Assembly (NCBI GenBank): GCA_019057775.1
Contig: JAHLWT010000148.1
Location: 1 to 36,909 of the forward strand
Direction: 5' to 3'
DNA: 36,909 nt
Origin: Promethearchaeota archaeon
GTDB taxonomy: Archaea; Asgardarchaeota; Lokiarchaeia; Sigynarchaeales; SOKP01
Shown here: positions 7,757 through 15,863 of the stretch, piece by piece
Numbering within the stretch: position 1 is the stretch's first letter
Layout of the letters: each line of letters opens with the position of its first letter
Translations under genes and position numbers: made by a program
Notes under the pieces: generated by a model
What the model was told of the DNA's origin: nothing
What the model saw: only the letters and a program-made list of their open reading frames with translations
The model's database searches: none

Positions 7757-9028
7757 TTAATCTCTCGCACATAAGGCTTCTACTTCGTCGATCTCTTTCG
7801 GGGGTCCAGAGAGAATTTCGGCACCATCTGCAGTAATTAATACACCATCCTCAATCCTAATTCCAATTCCTTCTTCAGGGAGGGTGATGAATGGCTCGAT
7901 TACTATAACTACACCTGGTTCAAAAGGACCATCATTGGTATACCAAGAATTAGCATCATGGATATTTAATCCAACTGAATGCCCACATATCCCGTATCCA
8001 TATTGGTCTAACCCATGTTTCTTAAAGGTTTCATAAACTGCATTGTGGGCGTCTCTTTGGGTTGTTCCGGGTCTCATAGTAGCAATCGCTTTTTTCTGAG
8101 CTTCGAGAACAATAGTATAAAGCTCTTTTTGCCTGTCAGTAAATTTCCCATTTGCAGGAAATGTTCTTGTAATATCTGAACTGTATCCCTTATATTCCAC
8201 CCCTCCATCGATAAGTACGAGATCTCCATCCTTAATTTCTTGGTTGTTATCCATATAATGAGGGATAGCGCTATTCTTTCCCGCGGCAACGGTGATATTA
8301 CTTTTATATTGATCATGCCAGTTGCCATCTACTGATTTTGGATCGCGAATATTAATTTCATATTCATAAATAGCTTTACCTACAGATTCATTAACTCCAG
8401 GTTTGAGAGATTTCATAATTTTTTCAAAAATTTCTGAATGTATTTGAAAAGCGTGGCGAAGACATTCGATTTCATAAGGGTCTTTAATCCATCTCATATG
8501 ATGGATAAGAGGCGCAATATTTCTAAATTGAATCCAAGGAAATCGCTGACGAATTTCATTTATTTTAATGTTATTTGGTGTAATAGGTTTTTCGAGTTTT
8601 GGTTTAGTGGCAATATTACCCCAAAAAATGGACTCTGGCATTAAATTTATAATCAAGATTTCTGGAAATTTGGAGAGTGATTTAATGGTATTAATACCAG
8701 TTTTTTCTTTTACAGATTCGATTGCTTCGCTTCTACCATCAATAAATTTCTCTCTCTCACTAATTTCGCGTAAAAAAAGAACTTCATTAACAATTCTACC
8801 CCTTCCTAATTCAGGATCTCGCATAGTCTCAAAAAGTTCAATTGTTAAACCCTTTGGGGCTAGAAGAAGAATGGTATCGTCATCAGTGTTTCCAGTTAAG
8901 TATTGGAGATTTTTATCAGATAATAATGGATCTGGCGAAGAAGCCGATTTTGTAATCATCGCTACACCACTTTCCATTTTTTTCATTAAAGTGTTTCTTC
9001 GGTTTTGTAGAATTTCTGGTAAATTCAT
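7757..9028 (-). CDS. pepP: Xaa-Pro aminopeptidase, M24 family
   Basis: Metallopeptidase that removes N-terminal residues before proline in the cytoplasm. The ATG at 9028 (423 residues, MNLPEILQ...) is preferred over an upstream start at 9067: GGAG lies five bases before it, and the extra 13 residues do not fit the family. The N-terminal third is the creatinase-N/AMP-N domain (RRNTLMKKME, LQYLTGNTDDDTILLL). The C-terminal pita-bread domain has all metal ligands: the two aspartates in LIDGGVEYKGYSSDITRTFP, the histidine in GYGICGHSVGLNIHD, and the glutamates in VVIVIEPF and GIRIEDGV. Length is usual for aminopeptidase P. It sits alone on the minus strand between two remnants of another gene that carry a direct repeat. 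Confidence 0.93.
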   Translation of the reverse strand: MNLPEILQNRRNTLMKKMESGVAMITKSASSPDPLLSDKNLQYLTGNTDDDTILLLAPKGLTIELFETMRDPELGRGRIVNEVLFLREISEREKFIDGRSEAIESVKEKTGINTIKSLSKFPEILIINLMPESIFWGNIATKPKLEKPITPNNIKINEIRQRFPWIQFRNIAPLIHHMRWIKDPYEIECLRHAFQIHSEIFEKIMKSLKPGVNESVGKAIYEYEINIRDPKSVDGNWHDQYKSNITVAAGKNSAIPHYMDNNQEIKDGDLVLIDGGVEYKGYSSDITRTFPANGKFTDRQKELYTIVLEAQKKAIATMRPGTTQRDAHNAVYETFKKHGLDQYGYGICGHSVGLNIHDANSWYTNDGPFEPGVVIVIEPFITLPEEGIGIRIEDGVLITADGAEILSGPPKEIDEVEALCARD

Positions 9029-9111
9029 ATTTACTCCATTTAAACCATTATTAAAAAATATTTTCAATTCGTTTTTCTAAATAATTTATTTTATCCTTGT
9101 AAGTAAAAAAG

Positions 9112-9270
9112 ACCCTAAGAGATTATGCAGATAAATAAGGAATTCTCTGGAAACCTCAGTATAAGGCATTTAATTATGAAGAAATAAATAGAAGACCCCC
9201 ATCTGATGAAATACGTGAAGCAAAGATGTATGCTAAAAAATTAGGAAATTTATATAAACCCGTATCATAG
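9112..9270 (+). pseudogene. Remnant of the 3' end of a PflX-like radical-SAM gene (copies 2a and 2b)
   Basis: The stretch reads RDYADK, a stop, GILWKP (copy 2a, within the 39-bp repeat), then QYKAFNYEEINRRPPSDEIR, EAKMYAKKLGNLYKPVS and a stop at 9268-9270 (copy 2b). QYxAxxYxEINRRP is the conserved C-terminal tail of PflX-like radical-SAM proteins. Two tails are fused head to tail, so this is a rearranged leftover and not a gene. No upstream coding region remains, because the minus-strand peptidase gene begins right next to it. Confidence 0.5.
9118..9156 (+). repeat. 39-bp direct repeat, right copy
   Basis: Partner of the copy at 7695-7733, with two mismatches. One of them turns the leucine codon TTA into a stop (TAA), which shows the copy is no longer under coding constraint. 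Confidence 0.85.
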
Positions 9271-9367
9271 AGAATTCTCATTATTAGAAAAATCTAAAAA
9301 TAATCAAATATTGTTAAAATTAACTTTTATTACTCTATTCTTGATAAAATAAAATAAATGACTTATT

Positions 9368-10483
9368 ATGGCTCTTAAATTAGAAGATGTTAAGGGAATT
9401 GGTAAAAAAGCAGAGACTTTAAAGGACGCAGGAATCGACACAGTTGAAAAGCTAGCTGAGGTTAAATTAGAAGAATTAATAGAACTGAAAGGTATTGGAA
9501 AAGCAACAGCTCAAAAGATGATAGGCAACGCAAAAGAATTAATGAAAAGAGAAACAGGTAAATCAGAATTAGGAGAAGCAACTGATGATATAAAAATAAA
9601 AGAAGCTGAAGAAGAAAAGAAAATTAAGGAAGAGATAAGAAAACTCGAAGAGAAAAAAGCTCGATTACAAAATAAAAAAGTAGAGGAAGGAGATTTTGTT
9701 CTTGTCAAAATAACAGCTCGCACGCAAAAAGGTAAGATTTTTAGAGTCTCATCAGAGGAGGACGCTAAAAAAGCGGGGATGTTTGATGAAAAGCAAGCTC
9801 AACAAGGATACTACACTCCTGAGTTTGTAATTGTGGGAAAACGTGGATTTGTAAATGAGGGTCTTACAGAAATTATTAAAGAATTGAAATACTTCGAGAA
9901 AAAATCAGTGAGAATTCCCCCTTCCAAGGCATTTGGAAAACGAGATCCTCAAAAAATTGAGAGAATTGGTATTGCTAAATTCCGAAAATTAAATGAAGGA
10001 AAAAATCCAGAAATAGGGAAAGAATTCGTTAAACAATCACAAGGTCAGACTCAGAGAGGAACTATAACAAGTATTGTTCAAGGTAGAGTTATTGTTGATT
10101 ATAATCACCCCCTAGCGGGTCAAAGTGTTGACTATAACCTAGAAATTGTTGATAAAATAGAAGAATTTGACGATAAAATCGAGTACTTTATGCTAAATAA
10201 GGGAATCCCTAAAGAAAATATCTCTGAATTTAAAATTAATTATAGTAAAAAAGATAAAACTCTTGAGATTACAATTCCAAAAATGTTCCTCTTTCAGAAC
10301 CTAACATACATTAAATTCGGACTAGCCATGGATCTGCAATCACATATGACGGAGGAAATTGATGATGTGAAATTCATTGAAATTTTTGAAAAAATCCCTT
10401 TACCACCAACCCCAGCTGAATCTGTTATGCAGAAAGTTGAGGAACATAATAAACAAGAAGATGTAAAAGAGGAAGAAAAATAA
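9368..10483 (+). CDS. FKBP-type peptidyl-prolyl isomerase with N-terminal helix-hairpin-helix domain
   Basis: 371 residues, cytoplasmic. Residues 1-60 are two helix-hairpin-helix units (LEDVKGIGKKAETLKDAGI and LIELKGIGKATAQKMI), as in Rad51 and topoisomerase DNA-binding ends. Residues 65-105 form a charged coiled-coil linker. Residues 106-265 are a long-type archaeal FKBP: GDFVLVKITARTQKGKIF, PPSKAFGKRDPQKIE and VIVDYNHPLAGQSVDYNLEI. The last of these closes the insert-in-flap chaperone domain seen in SlyD and archaeal 26-kDa FKBPs. Residues 268-345 match the extra C-terminal domain of those long FKBPs. The catalytic pocket is diverged (FRVSSEED where FDTS is usual), so isomerase activity may be weak. 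The HhH fusion is unusual. It could direct the chaperone to DNA or to a nucleic-acid complex. Confidence 0.85.
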   Translation: MALKLEDVKGIGKKAETLKDAGIDTVEKLAEVKLEELIELKGIGKATAQKMIGNAKELMKRETGKSELGEATDDIKIKEAEEEKKIKEEIRKLEEKKARLQNKKVEEGDFVLVKITARTQKGKIFRVSSEEDAKKAGMFDEKQAQQGYYTPEFVIVGKRGFVNEGLTEIIKELKYFEKKSVRIPPSKAFGKRDPQKIERIGIAKFRKLNEGKNPEIGKEFVKQSQGQTQRGTITSIVQGRVIVDYNHPLAGQSVDYNLEIVDKIEEFDDKIEYFMLNKGIPKENISEFKINYSKKDKTLEITIPKMFLFQNLTYIKFGLAMDLQSHMTEEIDDVKFIEIFEKIPLPPTPAESVMQKVEEHNKQEDVKEEEK

Positions 10484-10516
10484 TTATACTTACTACTACT
10501 CCTATTTCTTTTTTCA

Positions 10517-11482
10517 TTAAGTTATTTTAATTTTCGATATTAATTCTTTTTTTTTCTTCTCTTTTTCTTTTTTATATTCAGATTTCTTTTTACGATACTG
10601 ATTTTGTCTTCTTTGAAATTCAATTCTTTTTTTAAAAGATTTATCTTTCTTCTTTAGATATTCTCTTTTTGCTTTTTTATATTCTTTCTTGGCATTTTTA
10701 TATTCTTTTTTCTTTTTCTTATATCTTTTATATTTTTTTTTAATTTCATGCCGTAGCTCTTTACTTATATTTCCGATTCCTAAATCATTTAATTGTCCTT
10801 GAAACTTTTCAAATGATTCAAATCTTATTACTATAAATCCTAATTCCCTGGCAGGAACTAAATTTCGAATTTTATCGTCTATAAAAACACATTTTTTGGG
10901 TTTTGTATCTAATTTTTTCAAGACATACTTGTATTTAGCCATGTCAGGTTTAATTAATCCGATTTCGTTTGATAAAAATAAATTATCGAAATAATCATAG
11001 AAACCTTTAAGTAAATTTGATTTAGCATGAATTGCATGTGTATTTGACATTAAACTTACTATATACCCTGCTTGATGCAAGCGTTCAATAATTTCTGCCA
11101 TTTCTGAGGAAATAAGTGCAACTTGAGAGTATAAATCAAACCATAGTTCTAAGTAATAATCAACATTAACTTTTTTAGGTGGTAACGCTCCATCTTTTTG
11201 TTGATTAGGGTAATAATATTTCTTAAAAATCTTTTCCAAAAACTCTCGAGAGGTTTTTCTTCCAGAACTTAAATTTCGTTTAAGTTTTCTCAAATAAGGA
11301 TCCCCCATACGGGGGAGAACTATGTTTAAATCACATTCAATCATATCAAACAAGTTTTTTAAAACAAAAGTTTTTTCTATTAAAACCCCCCCAAAATCAA
11401 AAATGAAATGTTTTATTTTATATAGTCTAACTTTTTGCTTTTTAAAAATCTGTGAATCTGTAATATCTTCTTGACTACTCAT
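10517..11482 (-). CDS. HAD-superfamily hydrolase with lysine-rich C-terminal tail
   Basis: 321 residues. Residues 24-240 are a HAD subfamily IA phosphatase: motif I HFIFDFGGVLIE with Asp29 as nucleophile, motif II SLMSNTHA, the motif III lysine in EIGLIKPDMAKY, and motif IV CVFIDDKIRNLVPARELGF. The cap is helical (residues 45-130). The DxGG form of motif I is that of YihX and epoxide-hydrolase N-domain type enzymes. Residues 245-321 are an extreme basic tail, made of repeated KKEYKxAKKEYKKAK-like units, predicted to be one long helix. Such a tail could bind nucleic acid, polyphosphate or acidic membranes; this is inference. The gene converges with the FKBP gene 33 bases away and is followed upstream by ATP-grasp genes on the same strand, so it may act on their phosphorylated products. 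Confidence 0.85.
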   Translation of the reverse strand: MSSQEDITDSQIFKKQKVRLYKIKHFIFDFGGVLIEKTFVLKNLFDMIECDLNIVLPRMGDPYLRKLKRNLSSGRKTSREFLEKIFKKYYYPNQQKDGALPPKKVNVDYYLELWFDLYSQVALISSEMAEIIERLHQAGYIVSLMSNTHAIHAKSNLLKGFYDYFDNLFLSNEIGLIKPDMAKYKYVLKKLDTKPKKCVFIDDKIRNLVPARELGFIVIRFESFEKFQGQLNDLGIGNISKELRHEIKKKYKRYKKKKKEYKNAKKEYKKAKREYLKKKDKSFKKRIEFQRRQNQYRKKKSEYKKEKEKKKKELISKIKIT

Positions 11483-11531
11483 TATTTCATTCCATTGAGA
11501 AATTTCTAAAATTTCTATTGAAGGGTATCCT

Positions 11532-12335
11532 TCAAATTTTCAAATTGCTTTCTCTTTTTATCTTGTTTAAAATGAGATCGCCTATTGCTTCAGTGGGATT
11601 AATGTTTTTATCTCCTCGAAACCGAGTGAATTGAGGAAATGAGCCGGGATCTACGATATATAGTTTGTTAGTTTCTTTCTCCCTTACTATATCTAAATGC
11701 CCGAATAAAGCACTCCCATTTAAACATTTCCGCCATTTCTTAATTACATCTTTAATATCATCTGGAGTATTAATTCTTTTCATATCTGCATGTTCATTGG
11801 ATAATGGTGGTTTTATTGAAGTACAGATCTCACTACCGATAAAATAAACAATATAATGTTCTCCTATAATATATTTTTCAAGATATAGTATTTTTTCATG
11901 ATTGAAATTTAGATCTTCACTATTATTAATTTTAATAATACCTCTACTTCCTGAACCCATAATTGGTTTTAAAATTAAAGGAAAATCTTGTGTTTGAAAA
12001 GTCGTCTTCAAGGTTTCTGGTGTCCCCATATAAAAATCGGGAACATTAAGCCCAGCTTTATTAATTAAAAAATGAGATTCTATACGATTTTTCAGTATAT
12101 AAGAGATAGTAGGACTCGGGATAACGGGGATATTCTTAGCCTCAATATAATAAGCAGCGTAAAGAAAAAATAAGTCTTTCGATTTTAGGACATAGAAATC
12201 ATTTTTGAAAAGAGTCTCATTGATGACAAGATTCTCCAAAGTATAAATTTTTACATCGAAACCTTTATTTTCATAATATTGTTTTAGTTTTCCTGAAAAC
12301 ATCGTTGTTCTCTTTGATAATATACCAATATTCAT
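11532..12335 (-). CDS. ATP-grasp protein, RimK/ITPK-like, paralogue 1
   Basis: 267 residues from the ATG at 12335 (a TTG two codons upstream is less likely). ATP-grasp layout: N-terminal Rossmann-like lobe (MNIGILSKRTT), a segment IPVIPSPTISYILKNRIESH before the first nucleotide-binding part, then FPLILKPIMGSGSRGI with the nucleotide lysine (Lys123) and glycine-rich loop. The C-terminal metal site is LFGHLDIVREKE, then LYIVDPGSFPQF. The usual D-x-N is D-P-G here (Asp215, Asp229, Gly231), so the third metal ligand is missing and catalysis may be altered. It lies 14 bases downstream of another ATP-grasp gene on the same strand, probably as one operon. The substrate cannot be read from the sequence. 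The neighbouring inositol phosphate synthase suggests an inositol phosphate, with amino-acid ligation as the alternative. Confidence 0.8.
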   Translation of the reverse strand: MNIGILSKRTTMFSGKLKQYYENKGFDVKIYTLENLVINETLFKNDFYVLKSKDLFFLYAAYYIEAKNIPVIPSPTISYILKNRIESHFLINKAGLNVPDFYMGTPETLKTTFQTQDFPLILKPIMGSGSRGIIKINNSEDLNFNHEKILYLEKYIIGEHYIVYFIGSEICTSIKPPLSNEHADMKRINTPDDIKDVIKKWRKCLNGSALFGHLDIVREKETNKLYIVDPGSFPQFTRFRGDKNINPTEAIGDLILNKIKRESNLKI

Positions 12336-12348
12336 TTTCAATTCACTG

Positions 12349-13167
12349 TTAATTTTTTGCTTGTTCCAATAAATAGTCTGCTACAATTTTATAGCCATTT
12401 TTAATATAATTAAAATTCGGAGTGCAATTTATATCAGTTAAATAAAAATGATCATCTGATGATTTTAAAAAATCTAGTGAGGTAAGTTTTAAACCTGTTA
12501 CTTCCATTGCTTTTAAACAATATTCTTCTAATTCTGAAATTCTTTCTATTTCCTGCCTAGATTCTATTTTATTTGGGTTCTCCAAGACAGGTATTTGCTT
12601 ATAAAAATATACATTTTCACCAATGCCATAAATCTTATATTCCCATTTACTTTCGATAAATTTCTGATAATAAAGAAAGTTGTATTGATGTTCTTTTCCA
12701 TCAACTTCATCCAATGCTCTTTTATCCGCGACCCTTGTATTCCCATTTTCTTCAAATATTATTGGAGTGAATTTATATTGTCCTTGATCAACAATGTTTT
12801 TAATTATATAATCTTTAAATGGAGGTAATATTCCACTAGGATTTAATGAAAAATCTGGTATAGGGATTCCTGCTTTTCTTAAGTAGGTACTATTAAGGAA
12901 TCGATGAATAGCATACCAAATTGCTTTATATGAATTTATTACTGGAATTGATGTTTTTTCTTCAATTAATTTTACAAAACTCAAAATCAAGTCGCCTTTA
13001 GCTTTAACAAAAAAAATATTCTCATTGAAAGTAGAGTTAGAACTTCGAAACAAATATGTTTCCTCAACGTATATTTTAATGTCTGCTAATTTTTTTATAT
13101 ATTTTAAGAATTCAGAGACTTTGTAATCCAGATGATATTTATCAATAATTAAACCGATTTTTATCAA
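12349..13167 (-). CDS. ATP-grasp protein, RimK/ITPK-like, paralogue 2
   Basis: 272 residues. N-terminal lobe MIKIGLIIDKYHLDYKV, then IPVINSYKAIWYAIHRFLNS and the typical AGIPIPDF hinge. The region around residues 115-145 that should contribute the nucleotide lysine and glycine loop is diverged (YIIKNIVDQGQYKFTPIIFE). YYQKFIESKWEYKIYGIGENVYFYK corresponds to the 'QEF-x-KVYVIGDKV' strand of ATP-grasp kinases and ligases; it is described here in parts and spans residues 166-190. The metal site is complete: SLDFLKSSD with Asp232, then YLTDINCTPNF with Asp245 and Asn247. It is the first gene of a minus-strand pair and diverges from paralogue 3, sharing a 190-base intergenic promoter region. Probable small-molecule kinase or ligase. 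Confidence 0.8.
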   Translation of the reverse strand: MIKIGLIIDKYHLDYKVSEFLKYIKKLADIKIYVEETYLFRSSNSTFNENIFFVKAKGDLILSFVKLIEEKTSIPVINSYKAIWYAIHRFLNSTYLRKAGIPIPDFSLNPSGILPPFKDYIIKNIVDQGQYKFTPIIFEENGNTRVADKRALDEVDGKEHQYNFLYYQKFIESKWEYKIYGIGENVYFYKQIPVLENPNKIESRQEIERISELEEYCLKAMEVTGLKLTSLDFLKSSDDHFYLTDINCTPNFNYIKNGYKIVADYLLEQAKN

Positions 13168-13318
13168 TTTTTACCCAAAAATGTAGTTTTTATAGCAGGA
13201 AATATGTATTTTTATGATATTTAATAAATAATAGTGATCTAATTTAAATAAAATCAAATAAAAATTCAGAAATATTTAATTACTCTTAGATTTATTAATG
13301 CATTGTTTAATCATTACA

Positions 13319-13326
13319 TTTATATA
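13319..13326 (+). promoter_or_regulatory. TATA-like box for ATP-grasp paralogue 3
   Basis: TTTATATA lies about 35 bases before the proposed GTG start at 13358. That gives a predicted transcript start near 13348 and a leader of only about ten bases. No Shine-Dalgarno sequence is visible, which fits near-leaderless translation. Confidence 0.4.
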
Positions 13327-13357
13327 CAAACATAACCATATATGATATCAAACTATA

Positions 13358-14287
13358 GTGTTGATTCTTACAGTGGCAAATAAAATAAATAGAATCTACA
13401 TTGGCGCCATTTGTAATCGAGATATGGAAATTTTCGAGAAAATAAAATATTTTTGTAATAAGAACTACAATATTGCAATTATAAATCTCTTGAAGAAAGA
13501 TATTAATTCTTTTTGCGCTAAGTATTTAAAAAAGAAGATGAGAAAATATTCATTTTCTTTTTTTATTGTTAAACTTTTATCCCGTGACTCTAATCAAGCT
13601 ATCTACGATACGATTAATGAAATTGCACCTAATATACCAGTAATAAATAGCTTAAATTCTGTTAAAATGTGTGAGCATAGAAGTGAAACATTTAAATTTA
13701 TAAAACAAAAGTGTAAGAAATTAAATATTCCAAAATCGTATTATTCCATTCATGATGCAAGCATAGCTATTGAAAAAGGGGTTAAAATTATAGTTAAATT
13801 AGACACACACAACATCCCAAATTTACCAAAAAATGACAGAATTATTGGAATTGCTAAAAATTCTTCAGAATTTAAAGAAATAATAAACAACTTTAATGAA
13901 GAAGACCTTTTTTTCCAGGAGTATTTAGGCAAGTTTGATATAATTTATAAAGTATATGTTATTGATCGTTGGGCTGTTTCTATAACATCTCACAACCGTT
14001 TAAGACAAAAAAAAAATTTAACACCATTAGAATTAGTCCATATTCGAGTTCCAATTGATAAACAATTTAAAAGAAGAATACTGAGGATGGGAAGAAAAAG
14101 TGGAATGTCTGCTTTTGGAGTAGATTATATTGTTAATAATGATGGAAACCCGTATATTGTAGATATTAATGATTTCCCAAGTTTTCGAAGGATTCCAGAA
14201 GCAATCAGTCTATTATCCGATTATTTATATAATACGATATTTAATCGACAAGCTTTATTTAGAACTGCTGTGAAAGCAAGAAGTTAA
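13358..14287 (+). CDS. ATP-grasp kinase-like protein resembling inositol-trisphosphate 5/6-kinase, paralogue 3
   Basis: 309 residues from a GTG at 13358; TTG at 13361 and GTG at 13373 are alternatives, since the fold begins at about NRIYIGAICN. The segment IPVINSLNSVKMCEHRSETF precedes the ATP-binding lobe. IIVKLD contains the nucleotide lysine (Lys147), and YKVYVIDRWAVSIT matches the 'KVYVVGD' strand. The C-terminus SAFGVDYIVNNDG, then PYIVDINDFPSFRRIPEA has Asp256, Asp269 and Asn271. Its wording closely follows the FGIDII...VIDINAFPGY...P block of human ITPK1. This is the best ITPK match in the window. The gene lies directly beside inositol-1-phosphate synthase in convergent orientation, which supports inositol phosphate as substrate. 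RimK-type ligase activity is the main alternative. Confidence 0.78.
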   Translation: MLILTVANKINRIYIGAICNRDMEIFEKIKYFCNKNYNIAIINLLKKDINSFCAKYLKKKMRKYSFSFFIVKLLSRDSNQAIYDTINEIAPNIPVINSLNSVKMCEHRSETFKFIKQKCKKLNIPKSYYSIHDASIAIEKGVKIIVKLDTHNIPNLPKNDRIIGIAKNSSEFKEIINNFNEEDLFFQEYLGKFDIIYKVYVIDRWAVSITSHNRLRQKKNLTPLELVHIRVPIDKQFKRRILRMGRKSGMSAFGVDYIVNNDGNPYIVDINDFPSFRRIPEAISLLSDYLYNTIFNRQALFRTAVKARS

Positions 14288-14334
14288 TATCAAAAGTATA
14301 TCTTACCCTCAAATAAGTTCTTATTACTGGTACT

Positions 14335-15435
14335 TTACCGCTCTCTTTTATTTTGAATGAACTTAATCAAATTTCTTTTAGCCAAAAAATCCTCTAATTG
14401 CTCTCCATCAGGAGGATTTTTTGCAAAAAAGGAACTTGCTGATTGAAGTACCCCGCCAACTTGTCTATCTTTAGCAATTTTACTGACCCGAATACAGTCA
14501 GCAATAATCCCAGCTGAATTATTACCATCCTCTACAAACATTGTAATATCAATTCTTACTGAAGCACCACCAAAAATTCGTCCCTCTAACCTCATATATG
14601 CTTCTTTTTGATTTTTTAAGAATGGGATATAGTCTACAGCTGAAATTTGACACTCTACAGTATCCTTATTTTGTAGATTTGCAATAACAGATTCCGTTTT
14701 TGATTGGCGTTTACCTTCATCATATCGTAATCTTCCATCAGGTAAGGGTGTTAATAAATTGCAAAAATCAGAACAACCTCCCCAGTCTAGCTGAATAGTA
14801 CGATCTAAAATAGCACCACGCATTGGAAATAAATTTGTTAATGCTCTATGGATAATAGTTGCCCCAATTTGAGATTTTACATCATCACCTATTAAGGAAA
14901 GTTTTAATTCTTTTGCTTTCTCAACGATTTCTGCATCTCTAACAACCGGGGAAGGCATGCCATTTACAACACAAGCTCCAGCGTCAAGAGCAGCATTAGC
15001 ATAGAATTTTACTGCTTTATGGCAGCCAGTTGGAAGTAGAATTACAGCAACATCTACATTTCTAGTTTTCAATTCTTCACTAACATTAACAGGTTTTTGG
15101 TTTTCATTGACTGGAATAATATTTTTAATGTTACTATCTAAACCATCCATTATTGAGCCTTTTAAAACTGGTGCGTCTAAGAAATTGGGCTGGAATAGTT
15201 TCATATTACAGTTCGGATCAGCGAAAATAGCTTTACTCAAATCTTGGTCGACTTTATTTGAGTTTACATCGAACCCTAAGACAAATTTAATATCATTAAT
15301 ACTATATTGGGTTATTTCTGGTAGCAATCCAATTATTTTATCAGGGTTTTTCTTGTAATTTTCAGTTCCTTGGACTAAAGCACTTGCAACATCCCCTATC
15401 CCAATAAGTGCACAATGAATTTCCCTTTCGGACAT
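14335..15435 (-). CDS. ino1: myo-inositol-1-phosphate synthase
   Basis: Converts glucose-6-phosphate to inositol-1-phosphate with NAD as internal hydride carrier. This is the entry step to archaeal inositol lipids, di-myo-inositol phosphate or inositol phosphates. 366 residues, usual for the archaeal form. The N-terminal Rossmann loop is LIGIGDVASALVQG (residues 11-23). NVDVAVILLPTG and GACVVNGMPSP line the NAD site. The catalytic-domain signature is GDDVKSQIGATIIHRAL (183-199), followed by DGNNSAGIIADCIRVSKIAKDR (303-324, here quoted in two parts of the family pattern). Lys187 in DVKSQ is a conserved active-site position. The ATG at 15435 begins MSEREIHCALIG; no strong ribosome site. It is flanked on both sides by ATP-grasp genes on the opposite strand. 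Confidence 0.93.
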   Translation of the reverse strand: MSEREIHCALIGIGDVASALVQGTENYKKNPDKIIGLLPEITQYSINDIKFVLGFDVNSNKVDQDLSKAIFADPNCNMKLFQPNFLDAPVLKGSIMDGLDSNIKNIIPVNENQKPVNVSEELKTRNVDVAVILLPTGCHKAVKFYANAALDAGACVVNGMPSPVVRDAEIVEKAKELKLSLIGDDVKSQIGATIIHRALTNLFPMRGAILDRTIQLDWGGCSDFCNLLTPLPDGRLRYDEGKRQSKTESVIANLQNKDTVECQISAVDYIPFLKNQKEAYMRLEGRIFGGASVRIDITMFVEDGNNSAGIIADCIRVSKIAKDRQVGGVLQSASSFFAKNPPDGEQLEDFLAKRNLIKFIQNKRER

Positions 15436-15650
15436 TTTTCTTGATTTTTGAGAATAATTGAGTAATTTAATTAAATTTTATAGAAATTAATTATAGACAA
15501 CATTTATTGCAATTTTGGTTGTCATGATATTCTTTATTATTAAATTATAATATTTAAATCATATTAAAATAAGGAATAGATATATTTACTAATTAAAAAG
15601 ATAAATTATATTTATTAAAATTTTAGATATTTAATTTTTCAGCTTTTTTA

Positions 15651-15761
15651 CTAATAATTTTGCTCAAAGAATCCAAAAATTGTTTCACCAGTAAAAAGTA
15701 ACCCTATTAAAAGAATTTGATTCCGTAAAAATTTGTTAAAAGCTTTTTCTCTCTTAGTCAA
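15651..15761 (-). CDS. Possible 36-residue single-membrane-span peptide
   Basis: A short frame from a TTG at 15761 encodes a basic start (MTKREKAFNKFLRN), a hydrophobic run (QILLIGLLFTGETIFGFF) and a short end. GGGG lies about nine bases upstream. The layout of positive N-terminus plus one membrane span is gene-like, but the frame is too short to rule out chance. The rest of the 15436-15851 gap is AT-rich with no other visible gene, and probably holds the promoters of the two divergent neighbours. Confidence 0.25.
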   Translation of the reverse strand: MTKREKAFNKFLRNQILLIGLLFTGETIFGFFEQNY

Positions 15762-15863
15762 TATAACATCCCCAAATATTCTTTATAGAAGTAATATTAA
15801 TTTAAATTAGACTTTATAAAATAAATATCTATCTCTCACTTTACTTTACTATTGATTAAGATT

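Noticed and set aside
8568..9080. 170-codon plus-strand frame opposite the peptidase gene
   Set aside because: The minus strand carries all M24 peptidase motifs there; the plus-strand frame is a shadow.
7695..9156. Insertion sequence or transposon bounded by the 39-bp repeats
   Set aside because: The repeats are direct, belong to old coding DNA, and enclose only a peptidase gene; there is no transposase and no terminal inverted repeat.
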